Source: CAJXVA01 sp963761755
GTDB lineage: Bacteria; Myxococcota_A; Polyangia; Nannocystales; Nannocystaceae
Assembly: GCA_963761755.1 (NCBI GenBank)
Contig: CAVXIC010000008.1
Location: forward strand, 248,001-312,000
Reading direction: 5' to 3'
Length of the DNA: 64,000 bases
Shown: positions 10,490 through 19,307 of the stretch, piece by piece
How positions within the stretch are numbered: position 1 is the first letter of the stretch
How the letters are laid out: every line of letters starts with the position of its first letter
Made by a program: the position numbers and the translations under genes
Notes under the pieces: model-generated
Told to the model about the DNA's origin: nothing
Seen by the model: the letters and a program-made list of their open reading frames with translations, nothing else
Database searches by the model: none

Positions 10490-11512
10490 GTGGCGCGGCG
10501 AAGACGGGTCTCGGACTTCGACGGGATGTCCGAGCAGGCGATCTTGGATCTTCGGCTCTGCGATCTCGACATCGCCGTCGAGCGCAGCCCGGTGGCCGAA
10601 CGGATTGAGGTCGTTCGCGGCGAGATTGCGGGTCGCGGGCTCGAGATCAAGCCTCACTTCTGGTTCTCCGACGAGTGGGCGTGCCCCGACGGCGTCGCGG
10701 GGGTGGCCATTCCCTTCTATCTCGCGCACCCGAGGCTGGTCGCGCTCGAGCGCACGAACATGCTCGACGCGGAGGGGTCGTCCCGCGCGGAGTGCCTTCG
10801 GCTGCTCCGTCACGAGGTCGGTCACGCGATCGACAACGGCTACGGTCTGTCCCGTCGCAAGAGGTGGCGCGAGGTGTTCGGCTCGCCCGCGCGGCCCTAC
10901 CCGGACCACTACAAGCCCAACCCGCGGTCGAAGAACTACGTCCTGCATCTGCCCGGCTGGTACGCGCAGTCGCATCCCAGCGAGGACTTCGCCGAGACCT
11001 TCGCGCTGTGGCTGCATCCGAACTCGCGTTGGGCCAGCCACTACGCGCAGTGGCCGGCGATCCGCAAGCTGGTCTACGTCGACGAGCTGATGGAGTCGCT
11101 CGCGGGGAAGCGACCCCGCATCACCGGGAAGTCGCGCCCCTACGCGGTCGCGAGCCTGATGATGACGCTGCGAGAGCACTACGAGAAGAAGCGCGCGCAC
11201 TATGTGCCCGATCCCCCGCGGACCTACGATGACGACCTGCGGGCGCTCTTCTCCGTGCAGCCCAGCGCGCGGGCGACGGCGGCGTCGTTTCTGCGCAAGC
11301 ACAAGCGGGCGCTGATCGACGACGTCTGCCGCTTCGCCCCCGACCACGGTCCGATCGTGGAGCACGTCCTGGAGGAGATGCGGTGGCGTTGCCGCGACCA
11401 GGGGATGCGGATCACGGGGCGTGAGCGCGACTTACTGCGCGACCTGGCGCTCGTGCTGACCAAGCACACCTTTCGATATGGGCAGGGAAAGGGCCGGTGG
11501 TGGCCCGTTTGA
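10490..11512 (+). CDS. Putative zinc metallopeptidase
   Basis: A 340-residue protein with a GTG start just after the TlpA gene. The zinc site HEVGHAIDNGYG (around residue 108) and a downstream HPSEDFAETFALWLH motif (around residue 162) fit a gluzincin-type HExxH plus Glu arrangement. This arrangement is seen in the putative zinc-binding metallopeptidase family (Peptidase_Mx type). There is no signal peptide, so it is probably cytoplasmic. Its last 16 bases overlap the ATP-grasp gene. The pairing implies joint action on a small molecule or peptide, but neither substrate is known. Confidence 0.8.
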   Translation: MARRRRVSDFDGMSEQAILDLRLCDLDIAVERSPVAERIEVVRGEIAGRGLEIKPHFWFSDEWACPDGVAGVAIPFYLAHPRLVALERTNMLDAEGSSRAECLRLLRHEVGHAIDNGYGLSRRKRWREVFGSPARPYPDHYKPNPRSKNYVLHLPGWYAQSHPSEDFAETFALWLHPNSRWASHYAQWPAIRKLVYVDELMESLAGKRPRITGKSRPYAVASLMMTLREHYEKKRAHYVPDPPRTYDDDLRALFSVQPSARATAASFLRKHKRALIDDVCRFAPDHGPIVEHVLEEMRWRCRDQGMRITGRERDLLRDLALVLTKHTFRYGQGKGRWWPV

Positions 11513-12531
11513 GACGCAAGCGCGTGCTCGTGCTGATGCACGAGGAGCTGATCCCTCCCGAGGACATCGACGAGATGTCGGACGCGGAGGCGATGCCCTT
11601 CCTGACCGAGTACGACGTGGTCTCGGCGCTGACCGACCTGGGGCACGAGGTGGTCCAACTCGGGGTCCACGACGAACTCGCGCCGCTGCGTCGGGGCCTC
11701 AAGGAGGTGCGACCCCACGTGGTATTCAACCTGCTCGAGGAGTTTCACGGGGAGGCCGTGTTCGACCAGCACGTCGTCAGCTACCTCGAGCTTCAGCGGG
11801 CGGCGTATACCGGGTGCAACCCCAGAGGGCTCGTGTTGGGTCGCGACAAGGCGCTGTCGAAGAAGATCCTGCACTACCACCGGATCCGATGTCCGAAGTT
11901 CGCGGTGTTTCCGATGGGACGCAGGGTGCGTCGTCCGGCTCGCCTGTCGTTCCCGCTGATCGTCAAGTCGCTGGTGGAGGAGGGCAGCACGGGCATCTCC
12001 GAGGCCTCCGTCGTGCACAACGACGACAAGCTGGCCGAGCGGGTGTCGTTCATCCATCGCTCGGTCGGCACCGACGCCATCGCCGAGCAGTTCGTCGACG
12101 GACGTGAGGTCTACGCCGGCGTGATGGGCAACCACCGACTGACGGTGCTGCCTCCGTGGGAACTCAAGATCGACGAGCTTCGATCCGACGCGCCCCGCAT
12201 CGCGACCCGGCGGGTCAAGTTCGATCTCGACTTTCAGATCAAGCACAACGTCGAGATCGGTCCGGCCAACTTCGACGCGGCGTTGATGGCTCGGTACGAA
12301 GCGGTCGCCAAGCGCATCTACAAGGTGCTCGGACTCTCCGGCTACGCCCGCATCGACTTCCGGCTCACGCCGGCGGGGGACCTGTACTTCCTGGAGGCCA
12401 ACCCCAACCCGGACATCGGCAACGGCGAGGAGTTCTCCAGCGCAGCCCTTGCCGCGGGCATGGACTACGAGGCGTTGATGCAGAGGATTCTCAACCTCGG
12501 GATCGCCCAGGCCCGGGGCCGCTCGTCCTGA
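11497..12531 (+). CDS. D-Ala-D-Ala ligase-like ATP-grasp protein
   Basis: A 344-residue protein with a GTG start (11497 or 11500). It has an N-terminal pre-ATP-grasp region (RVLVLMHEELIPPED). The ATP-grasp core includes FPLIVKSLVEEGSTGIS, IAEQFVDGREVYAGVMG and the metal-binding YFLEANPNPDIGNG. This places it in the Ddl/ATP-grasp superfamily, but it lacks normal ddl neighbours. It is translationally coupled to the metallopeptidase gene, so a ligase/peptidase pair for an unknown amide product is likely. A housekeeping Ddl role seems less likely. Confidence 0.85.
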   Translation: MVARLRRKRVLVLMHEELIPPEDIDEMSDAEAMPFLTEYDVVSALTDLGHEVVQLGVHDELAPLRRGLKEVRPHVVFNLLEEFHGEAVFDQHVVSYLELQRAAYTGCNPRGLVLGRDKALSKKILHYHRIRCPKFAVFPMGRRVRRPARLSFPLIVKSLVEEGSTGISEASVVHNDDKLAERVSFIHRSVGTDAIAEQFVDGREVYAGVMGNHRLTVLPPWELKIDELRSDAPRIATRRVKFDLDFQIKHNVEIGPANFDAALMARYEAVAKRIYKVLGLSGYARIDFRLTPAGDLYFLEANPNPDIGNGEEFSSAALAAGMDYEALMQRILNLGIAQARGRSS

Positions 12532-12566
12532 CCGGGGGCATGCGGCCTTCGTGATAGAAGCGAAGG

Positions 12567-13787
12567 ATGGCGCGTTCGTCGGACCGGATCTTCCCACGCT
12601 GGGTCCTCGTCTTGCTCGGCTTGGCGTTGGTCGGACTGCTCGTGTGGGGACTTCGCGGCGTGCTCACGCCCGTGTTCTTCGCGTTCCTCATCGCGTACAT
12701 GCTCGATCCCCTCGTCGACCGGTTCGAGGCGCGGAAGGTTCCGCGTGCGGTCGGGATCGCGGTGCTGCTGACGATCGTGCTCGGCGCCCTCAGTGTCTTC
12801 CTGCTGCTGGCGCTGCCGAGCATCATCGAGGATGCGGCGACCTTCATCCGCGAGCTCCCCGGTCAGCTCGCGGCGCTCGAGGCCCGGCTGCACCCGATGC
12901 TGGCCCAGTACGGAATCGAGCTGCCGGGCTCCACCAGTGAGGCGATCGCCAGCCTGACGGCGGGCGGCGAGCCAGGCGTGTCGTCGGACGAACTCGCGAA
13001 GGCTGCTCAGCCCGCGTTCACGGTCCTCAAGTGGCTCTGGGGTGGGACGGCGTCCGTGCTCGGCGCGTTCGCCTCGGCCCTGCTCGTGCCCGTGTTCGCC
13101 GCGTACTTGCTGTACGACTTCGACAACATGACCGCCGGCGCCGCGGATCTGATCCCACCGAAGTGGCGTCCGTTCATCGTCGACATCGCGCGAGAAGTCG
13201 ACGGGGTTCTCGGTGAGTTCATTCGGGGGCAGCTCATCGTCATGCTGCTGCTCGCCCTGGCGTACTCGGTCGCCTACGGACTGCTCGGGGTCCGTCTCGC
13301 CGTGTTGATCGGTCTCGTCGCGGGCATGCTGTCCTTCATCCCCTACGTTGGCGGCGCGGTCGCGCTGGGTCTGGCGGTCGTCATGTGCCTCATCGACTGG
13401 ACGGGCTGGGGGCAGCTGATCGGCGTGGTGGTGGCGTACGCGGTCATCCAGATCCTCGAAGGGTTCGTCGTCACGCCCAAGATCGTCGGCGACAAGGTTG
13501 GACTCTCTGCGATCTGGGTGCTGCTCGCGTTGATGGTCGGCGGGGAACTCTTCGGCTTCCTCGGCGTTCTGCTGGCGCTGCCCGCCGCCGCGGTGCTGAA
13601 GATCTTCGTGGTCCGGGGGCTGAGCGCGTACCGGGAGTCCTCGTTCTTTCGCGAAGGACCCGAGCCGCCCAGCCGGGGGCCCCTGTCGGTGCTCATCGGC
13701 GCCGAAGGGCTGCCCGATGACGAGGCGACGGCGGCCTCCAAACGGGCGGCGCGCACGCGCGCGATGAGGACCGAAGAAGACGTGTAA
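12567..13787 (+). CDS. AI-2E family (PerM-like) membrane protein
   Basis: A 406-residue protein with about eight hydrophobic segments. The N-terminal pair is VLVLLGLALVGLLVWGL and VFFAFLIAYMLDPLVDRFE. The family's central soluble-looking stretch (about residues 95-150) and C-terminal membrane segments (GLVAGMLSFIPYVGGAVAL, VVVAYAVIQILEGFVVTPKI) follow. PF01594 members include TqsA and Na+/H+ antiporter-like permeases. The substrate cannot be inferred. A hydrophilic tail of about 50 residues follows the last helix. Confidence 0.92.
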   Translation: MARSSDRIFPRWVLVLLGLALVGLLVWGLRGVLTPVFFAFLIAYMLDPLVDRFEARKVPRAVGIAVLLTIVLGALSVFLLLALPSIIEDAATFIRELPGQLAALEARLHPMLAQYGIELPGSTSEAIASLTAGGEPGVSSDELAKAAQPAFTVLKWLWGGTASVLGAFASALLVPVFAAYLLYDFDNMTAGAADLIPPKWRPFIVDIAREVDGVLGEFIRGQLIVMLLLALAYSVAYGLLGVRLAVLIGLVAGMLSFIPYVGGAVALGLAVVMCLIDWTGWGQLIGVVVAYAVIQILEGFVVTPKIVGDKVGLSAIWVLLALMVGGELFGFLGVLLALPAAAVLKIFVVRGLSAYRESSFFREGPEPPSRGPLSVLIGAEGLPDDEATAASKRAARTRAMRTEEDV

Positions 13788-13817
13788 GGCTCACAAAGCC
13801 CCCACGTTGACCCGATC

Positions 13818-14213
13818 GTGGAGAACAACGCGAGATTGGAAGCCCACGACCTGCTGCAGGCACACCGTCTCTTTCTTCGCGATGGCGGACGGATGCTCTG
13901 CCTCGACGTCGAGGAGATCGAGTGGGTCGCTGCGGCCGGCAACTACATCGAGATTCACACCGGCCGAAAGACCCACTTGGTCCGCCACACGGTCAAGGCG
14001 CTGGAAGCCAAGCTCAACCCCGACAAGTTCCTCCGGGTGCGACCCTCGGCGATCGTCAAGGTGTCGGAGGTCGACGCGCTCGAGGGGCGCGCGGGCGGCG
14101 ACTACTGGGTCAAACTTCGCAACGGCACCCAGATTCCCTCCAGCCGGAGCTACCGAGACCGGATCGAGGCGGTGTTCGGAAAGCCGGCCCGTCGACGATG
14201 CCCCGACGCGTGA
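13818..14213 (+). CDS. Stand-alone LytTR DNA-binding protein
   Basis: A 131-residue protein with a GTG start 30 bp after the AI-2E family gene. Nearly the whole length is a LytTR domain: WVAAAGNYIEIHTGRKTH, VKALEAKLNPDKFLRVRPS, and GDYWVKLRNGTQIPSSRSY. This beta-sheet DNA-binding fold is normally attached to a response-regulator receiver. Here there is no receiver and no sensor neighbour, so its signal input is unknown. The family usually binds direct repeats upstream of its targets. Confidence 0.88.
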   Translation: MENNARLEAHDLLQAHRLFLRDGGRMLCLDVEEIEWVAAAGNYIEIHTGRKTHLVRHTVKALEAKLNPDKFLRVRPSAIVKVSEVDALEGRAGGDYWVKLRNGTQIPSSRSYRDRIEAVFGKPARRRCPDA

Positions 14214-14220
14214 GCCCCAC

Positions 14221-14257
14221 GTGAAAACGCCCCGCGCGACCCAAGGCCGGCGGGGCG
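14221..14257 (-). terminator. Rho-independent terminator for the 14276-16572 operon
   Basis: An 8-bp perfect stem (cgccccgc at 14228-14235, gcggggcg at 14250-14257) lies 19 bases past the stop of the minus-strand lipoprotein gene. On that strand the stem is followed by TTTTC (14223-14227). Confidence 0.65.
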
Positions 14258-14275
14258 CAGCGCTGAGGCTCGCGA

Positions 14276-15163
14276 CTACTTCTTGGCCTTCGCGCCGGCG
14301 GGCAGCTTGATCTTGCCCTTTTCGATCTTCGCGTTCGGCTCGAACTTCACGACCGTGCCCTCGATCTTGGCGACGGTCATGTCGACGGTGGACTTGACCG
14401 GAACCATGAAGCCGTCGAAGTCCTTGTACTCGTCGTTGGTGGCCTTCATCGGGATCTTGCCCTGCGGCGAGTCCTGTACGAACGACTGCTCGATGACGAG
14501 CTTGCTCTCCTCGTCGAAGGACATCGTGACCTCTTCACCACTCTCGGTGGTCAGCAGCACGTCGATCACGGGCTTGTCGTCCACCAGACGGCGGGCCTTG
14601 GTCTCCGCGCTCGTGAAGTACTCCTGCCAGTTGGCGGTGAGGACGAGCTCGTTGCTGCGCATCTGCTGCTCGGCTTCTTTGCCCTCGATCTTGCGCAGGC
14701 CGTTGATCGGATCCTCTGACCACAGCGCCTCGCCGACCTTCCAGATCTTGGTGACGCCCATGCCGGGCATCTCGGCCTCTGCGTAGAAGTCGCCGTTCTT
14801 CCACCACATCTTGTTGCTGATCGTGATCTTCTGGGCGGGGATCGTCATCGTGTCCTCGCGGTAGAAGGTCTTGATCGTCTCGATCTTGTCCTTGCCGCCC
14901 ACGGCCTCGACGTTCGCCGCGAAGAGGGCTTCGGCTTCGGGCAGATCGGTCTGGTCGACCGGCGGAGCTTCGGCCTCGGGCGCGGCTTCGGCGGTGGCCT
15001 CGGCGGTCGGCGCGTCGGTCGCGGGCGCCTCGGCGCTTGCGGTCGCCTCGGCGGGGGTGGCGTCCTGAGGACTTGCGGCCGGTGGCGGCTCGCATCCCGT
15101 GGCGAGCACGGGGAGGCTGAGGAGGAGGGAGAGGGCGGTCTTGCGGAGTGAAAGCTGTCGCAT
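14276..15163 (-). CDS. Secreted lipoprotein with outer-membrane lipoprotein-sorting-like domain
   Basis: The product starts MRQLSLRKTALSLLLSLPVL and has lipobox ATGC. An ATG 12 bases upstream (15175) overlaps the stop of the S41 gene as ATGA, so either start is possible. After an Ala/Pro/Glu-rich linker (residues 25-75) the mature part (FYREDTMTIPAQKITISNKMW, DPINGLRKIEG, DDKPVIDVLLTTESGEEV) resembles LolA/LolB-like or DUF620-like half-barrels that bind lipid. It is the second gene of a coupled pair with the S41 peptidase. The function is inferred only from the fold pattern. Confidence 0.8.
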   Translation of the reverse strand: MRQLSLRKTALSLLLSLPVLATGCEPPPAASPQDATPAEATASAEAPATDAPTAEATAEAAPEAEAPPVDQTDLPEAEALFAANVEAVGGKDKIETIKTFYREDTMTIPAQKITISNKMWWKNGDFYAEAEMPGMGVTKIWKVGEALWSEDPINGLRKIEGKEAEQQMRSNELVLTANWQEYFTSAETKARRLVDDKPVIDVLLTTESGEEVTMSFDEESKLVIEQSFVQDSPQGKIPMKATNDEYKDFDGFMVPVKSTVDMTVAKIEGTVVKFEPNAKIEKGKIKLPAGAKAKK

Positions 15164-15171
15164 GATGAGAT

Positions 15172-16572
15172 TCATCCTTTGGGTGAGGTGAGCGCGGCGA
15201 CGGCCGCCTCGAGGACGGGGTCCTTGCCCGCCGCGAAGTCGGCCGCTTGCTCGGGGACGACGGTGTCAGGTTGAACGCCGCGGCCTTCGACGCCAGTCCC
15301 CTTGGGGCTCTGGTAGTCGGCGACCACGTACTGGAGCATGGCCCCGCCGGGCAGTTCCTCGATCAGCGAGGGCAGGGCGAGTCCGGGCGTGCGGGTGGCA
15401 CCGAACACCTTCACCCGGCCGATGTCCTGCATCGACTGGGCGAAGATCTCGGAGGTGCTGGCGGAGAGCTCGTCGACCAGCACGATGACCTCACCGGTGA
15501 ACGCCTTGGCGCTGCCGGTGACGTTGAACTCTTGCGTACCCTCGCGCATGTTCATGATGCCGAGGTTCTGGTCCTGCGTCAGGAGCTGCCGGGCGAGCGG
15601 GACGACCATCATGCCGACGCCGCCGGGGTTGCCGCGCAGGTCGATCACCAGCGACTTCATCCCCTTCTTCCGCAGGCCCGCGAGACCCGCTTCAATCTTG
15701 GGCATCACGGGCAGCAGCCAGATGTTGAACGCGACGTAGCCGACCTTGGTGCCCTGGACCATGTGCACGTCCACGGTCGTCGCTTGGGTGATGTTGCCGA
15801 ACGAGGTGCGCTCGAGGTCCGGCTCTTGGCACGCGATCGCGACGCTCTGCTCGTCGCCGCCACCGGGGGGGATGAAGCGCACCTGCTTGGTGGCGCCGGC
15901 GGGACAGGTGAGCCACTGGCCGACCAGGCGGCGAACGGTGAGCGCTCGCCCGATCTCGTCGTGGGCGTGCGCGGTGGCGGTCTCGATCGCGTCCGCGATC
16001 TTGGCGTCGTCGATCGCGACCAGCGCGGCGCCCGGCGGCAAGCCGCTGTCGAGCCCATGGAGCTTCGACTCGACCACCACCGCCTGATCGCCCAGCAGAC
16101 GGATCGTCGCCGGGACGAGCGCGGGCCCGGCGGTCGTCCCGGAGCGGGTCTCGCCCTCGGTTTGGGTGCCGGGAGGCACGATCGCCAGGTGGCTCTGCTC
16201 CAGCTCGCCGAGCATGCTGTTCATCAGCGAGTACGCGGTCTGGTCGTCATCGGCCTTCGAGACGCGCTCCCCATACCACGCACGCACCGCGAGCCAGTCC
16301 TTGCAGCCCAAGGTCGGATCGTAGTGCTTGGCCAGCAGCGTGCCCCAGGCCGACTCGAACGTCGCCGTGTACGCGCTGGCGGGCAGGGCCGGCAAGGTGG
16401 CGGTGTCCAGGCTCGACCAATCCTTGCACGCTGCGTTGGTGAAGTCGGGCTTGGTCGGCTCGGGCGCGGCCGCGGTGGGGGCGGGCGTCTGCGGCGGCGT
16501 GGTCGCACCGTCTTTGTTGCAGGCGCCGGCGAACGAGGCGATGGCGAGGCAGGTCAGGGCGAGGCGAGACAT
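15172..16572 (-). CDS. S41 family C-terminal processing peptidase-like lipoprotein
   Basis: A 466-residue protein with signal MSRLALTCLAIASFAGAC and lipobox Cys 18. It has a PDZ-like segment in the middle (LPPGAALVAIDDAKIAD). The S41 catalytic core includes LVIDLRGNPGGVGMMVVPLA, the nucleophile region VDELSASTSEIFAQ and a C-terminal GVQPDTVVP. These are the hallmarks of tail-specific proteases (Ser/Lys dyad), predicted to be periplasmic. Its stop overlaps the ATG of the next lipoprotein gene, so the two are coupled. The substrate is unknown. Confidence 0.88.
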   Translation of the reverse strand: MSRLALTCLAIASFAGACNKDGATTPPQTPAPTAAAPEPTKPDFTNAACKDWSSLDTATLPALPASAYTATFESAWGTLLAKHYDPTLGCKDWLAVRAWYGERVSKADDDQTAYSLMNSMLGELEQSHLAIVPPGTQTEGETRSGTTAGPALVPATIRLLGDQAVVVESKLHGLDSGLPPGAALVAIDDAKIADAIETATAHAHDEIGRALTVRRLVGQWLTCPAGATKQVRFIPPGGGDEQSVAIACQEPDLERTSFGNITQATTVDVHMVQGTKVGYVAFNIWLLPVMPKIEAGLAGLRKKGMKSLVIDLRGNPGGVGMMVVPLARQLLTQDQNLGIMNMREGTQEFNVTGSAKAFTGEVIVLVDELSASTSEIFAQSMQDIGRVKVFGATRTPGLALPSLIEELPGGAMLQYVVADYQSPKGTGVEGRGVQPDTVVPEQAADFAAGKDPVLEAAVAALTSPKG

Positions 16573-16664
16573 GGTGCAGCCTGCGCTTGTATCAGCCGCC
16601 GTTCGGGGCCGCGAATGCGGAATCTCCCGGTCGTCGGCATCCGAGGGATGAAACCCGTACTCTG

Positions 16665-16994
16665 ATGCGGATGATCGAGCGTACGGTGCTGATTCGCCTC
16701 AAGCCCGAGGTCCGGCCAGAAGCCCGGACCGTGGCCGAGCATACGCGCGAAGTCCTCTCCGAAGCGGTCGGCGTGCTTCGCGTCCACACCGCGGTCGCGG
16801 CCGACGAGAGGACCGAGCAGCTCTGGGACGTGATGCTCTCGCTGAGGTTCGAGAGCCTGGAGGCGGTGGAGCGCTACCGGGCCGATCCGCGGCACCGAAA
16901 GTATCTCGAGGTCTACCTCAAGCCGCTGCTGGAGAGCATTCGCGCGTTCAACTGGGAGCTGGCGAGCGAGAGCACTGCGAGCGATCCGGGGTGA
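16665..16994 (+). CDS. Dabb (stress-responsive A/B barrel) domain protein
   Basis: A 109-residue protein starting MRMIERTVLIRLKPEVRPEA; a second ATG lies two codons later. The sequence fits the small dimeric alpha/beta-barrel Dabb/EthD-like fold: TVLIRLKPEV strand, helix to VGVLRVHTAVAAD, WDVMLSLRFESLEAVERYR, and DPRHRKYLEVYLKPLLESI. Family members are small stress or catabolic proteins of mostly unknown role. It is divergent from the S41 gene. Confidence 0.78.
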   Translation: MRMIERTVLIRLKPEVRPEARTVAEHTREVLSEAVGVLRVHTAVAADERTEQLWDVMLSLRFESLEAVERYRADPRHRKYLEVYLKPLLESIRAFNWELASESTASDPG

Positions 16995-17000
16995 GCCGGA

Positions 17001-17099
17001 TCAGCTGCGCTCGTCGACCGCGAGGTAGGCCATCGCGATCAACATGGCGCAGCACAGAAGCGCGAGCGCGATGGTGGAGGGGGTGAGAAGCAGTCGCAT
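17001..17099 (-). CDS. Possible 32-residue single-pass membrane peptide
   Basis: A minimal reading frame encodes MRLLLTPSTIALALLCCAML followed by IAMAYLAVDERS. It is a single hydrophobic helix with a charged C-terminus, an arrangement like KdpF and other small membrane subunits. No ribosome-binding site is evident and no partner gene is adjacent. The call rests only on the hydrophobic pattern in an otherwise empty 247-bp gap. Confidence 0.25.
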   Translation of the reverse strand: MRLLLTPSTIALALLCCAMLIAMAYLAVDERS

Positions 17100-17241
17100 G
17101 TCGGTGGTTCTGACGCTGGCGGGCCGCCGATGTTTGACGCGCTTCGTCTTCGTTTCGCAAACGGGTGACGTGGACCACGGGCCGACGGGGGCATGAACCC
17201 CGGTTCACGCGAGAACATCGAGGGGATCCCCGCGGCGGTTC

Positions 17242-19212
17242 TCACGGCGCCGGAGCGGCCGGCGCCAGGCCACGCGCGGCCATCCACGCCGCGACGTCGG
17301 CGGTCGCGTCGGCCCGTTCATGGCGCGCGGCCATCTGCTGAGCATCCACGGCGATCGCCTCGGCCTCTTGCTTCGCCCCGGTGCGCCACAGCGCCGTCGC
17401 CCACCCCAGCGCAGAGGCGATCTGGATCTCGGGCGACGCACCGGCGGAAATCTCCGCCGCGCGGGCGAACGCGGCGGCGGCGTCGTCGTTGCGCCCTTGG
17501 TCGAGGCATGCCGTCCCCAGGTGGGTGAGCGCGACGAGGACGGAGGCATGCTCGCGGCCATGGGCGCGCACCAGCGCGGCGACGGCGCGACGGGCGAGCA
17601 CGATCGCTTCGTCGGCATGCTCGCTGCGCAAGGCCACGTCGGCAGCGACGGTGAGGGCTTCACCCCAGGTCGCATCGTCGTGCCCTTCGGCATCGGCGAG
17701 CGCCGCGGCGGCAGCGTCGCGCGCGTCGGTCAGTCGTCCCGCGTCCAGGAGCACGGCCACCCGCCGCAGCTGCAGCGTGTTGCGGACCACCGGGTCCGTC
17801 GTCGCGTGCCTTGCGGCCTCCAGATGGTCGGCGGCCGCATCCGCATCGCCCTTGGCCTGGGCGACCGCAGCCCGCCCGATCGCGGCCTGCAGCCCGACGA
17901 TCTCGTCGTCGTGGTCCGCGGCCCAGGTCGCCGCGCGTTCGAAGCTCTGCCCGGCATCGCCGTAGATCTCGGCCTGAAGGGAGGCCTCCCCGAGTGCGGC
18001 GAGCGTCGGCCCGTGGGTGGCCTCGTCGCGACGCTGAAGTTCCATGCGACGCCACCCCATGGCTCGCTCGGGGGCGCCCGCCGATTGCAGCGCGACCGCG
18101 ATGGCCTCGAGGATGGCGAGCGCTTGCGGGTGGCGAGCGCCGAGCCCGTCGTCGGTCAACTCCAGCGCCCGCTTGGCGAGTCTCTCTGCGGCGTCGAGCT
18201 TGCCGACCGCGGCCGCCGCGACCGCGGCGGCGCGAAGGCCTTCGACCAACGACGGGTGGGTTCCGCCCCGCGCGGACTCCAGGACGGCGAGGGCCGGCTC
18301 GTACAGCGCCAGGGCGCCCGCGGGTTGACCGTGGCGGTGGAGCAGGTCGGCCTGGGTGTGCAGCAGCGCGTGCTGGCGGGCGGCGGTGGTGGGCAGGCGG
18401 CGAGCGTGGGCGGAGGCCAAGGCCCACCATCGCTGCGCACCCGCGAGATCCTCGCGCGGTCCGGCGGCGAGCTCGAGGGCGATCGAACACGCGAGCGCCG
18501 GCTGGTCATGGGCGATCGCATCGGTCAGGGCGCGCTGCCAGATCTCCGGCGCCTCCCGAGGTTCGGCGAGGCGACCGCGCAGCCACCCCACGCGCGCACG
18601 CAGGGGGTCCTCGTCCTCGAGGTCCAGGCCCTCGAGCGCCTCCGCGGCGCGCTCGGGCTGCCCGGTGTCGAGCGACGCCTGCGCGAGGTCGAGCGCGGCG
18701 ATGACCGCCGGATCGGTCGGCGGCTCGACCCGCGCGTGCGCGCAGTCTTCACTCGGCGGCAGCCCGGTGGCGACGGCAAACGCCTCGGCCTGGCGCTCGG
18801 GGGCCAGGGAATGCAGGGCCTCGGCGAGGGCTCGGGCCCGATCGGCGTGGCGATCGAGGCACTGCACGACGCCGTCGCGGGCTTGGGGCTCCAGAGCACA
18901 GGCCTCCTGGTGCGCGGCCACCCATCGCTCCCCCCACGCGTTCAGATCTTGCTGCACCACCACCCGAGCGCCGGAGGCCTGCTGGCCCCACGCCGCGAGC
19001 CAGGTGGGATCCGCGGTCCAGGCGAAGGGCGGCGGCTCCAGACAACCCGGTCCCGCGGGGGCGGGGGCGGGGTCCCGGGTCAGCGCGTAGATGCTCAAGA
19101 GCACGGCCCCCAGTGCAGACGCACCGGCCAGCCAGGGCGTCGCCCCGGACGGCGCGGGTGCTTTGGCGGCCTCGGACACGCGCCGACGGTAGCCCGCGAT
19201 CGCGCGGCGCAC
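17242..19212 (-). CDS. TPR-repeat protein with N-terminal membrane anchor
   Basis: A 656-residue protein; GTG at 19212 is the first plausible start. After a basic N-terminus one hydrophobic segment (WLAGASALGAVLLSIYAL, about residues 28-45) is followed by a Cys-containing segment, then TPR-like helix pairs to the end (for example HTQADLLHRHGQPAGALALY, ALTHLGTACLDQGRNDDAAA). The extracytoplasmic C-terminus of many myxobacterial Ser/Thr kinases looks like this. The frame stays open upstream of the GTG and still reads protein-like (KLERFELRWRRSDGPL), but no kinase domain is present. It may be a kinase-less derivative. Confidence 0.8.
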   Translation of the reverse strand: MRRAIAGYRRRVSEAAKAPAPSGATPWLAGASALGAVLLSIYALTRDPAPAPAGPGCLEPPPFAWTADPTWLAAWGQQASGARVVVQQDLNAWGERWVAAHQEACALEPQARDGVVQCLDRHADRARALAEALHSLAPERQAEAFAVATGLPPSEDCAHARVEPPTDPAVIAALDLAQASLDTGQPERAAEALEGLDLEDEDPLRARVGWLRGRLAEPREAPEIWQRALTDAIAHDQPALACSIALELAAGPREDLAGAQRWWALASAHARRLPTTAARQHALLHTQADLLHRHGQPAGALALYEPALAVLESARGGTHPSLVEGLRAAAVAAAAVGKLDAAERLAKRALELTDDGLGARHPQALAILEAIAVALQSAGAPERAMGWRRMELQRRDEATHGPTLAALGEASLQAEIYGDAGQSFERAATWAADHDDEIVGLQAAIGRAAVAQAKGDADAAADHLEAARHATTDPVVRNTLQLRRVAVLLDAGRLTDARDAAAAALADAEGHDDATWGEALTVAADVALRSEHADEAIVLARRAVAALVRAHGREHASVLVALTHLGTACLDQGRNDDAAAAFARAAEISAGASPEIQIASALGWATALWRTGAKQEAEAIAVDAQQMAARHERADATADVAAWMAARGLAPAAPAP

Positions 19213-19307
19213 CAGCGGGCCGTCGCTGCGTCGCCAGCGCAGCTCGAAGCGCTCAAGTTTGGGGCGGTGGGCTCGATGTTGGAACGGCCAGGAGTTCGAC
19301 CCCGCCC

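Noticed and set aside
17001..17099. KdpF
   Set aside because: The small hydrophobic peptide resembles KdpF in layout, but no kdpA, kdpB or kdpC gene is adjacent.
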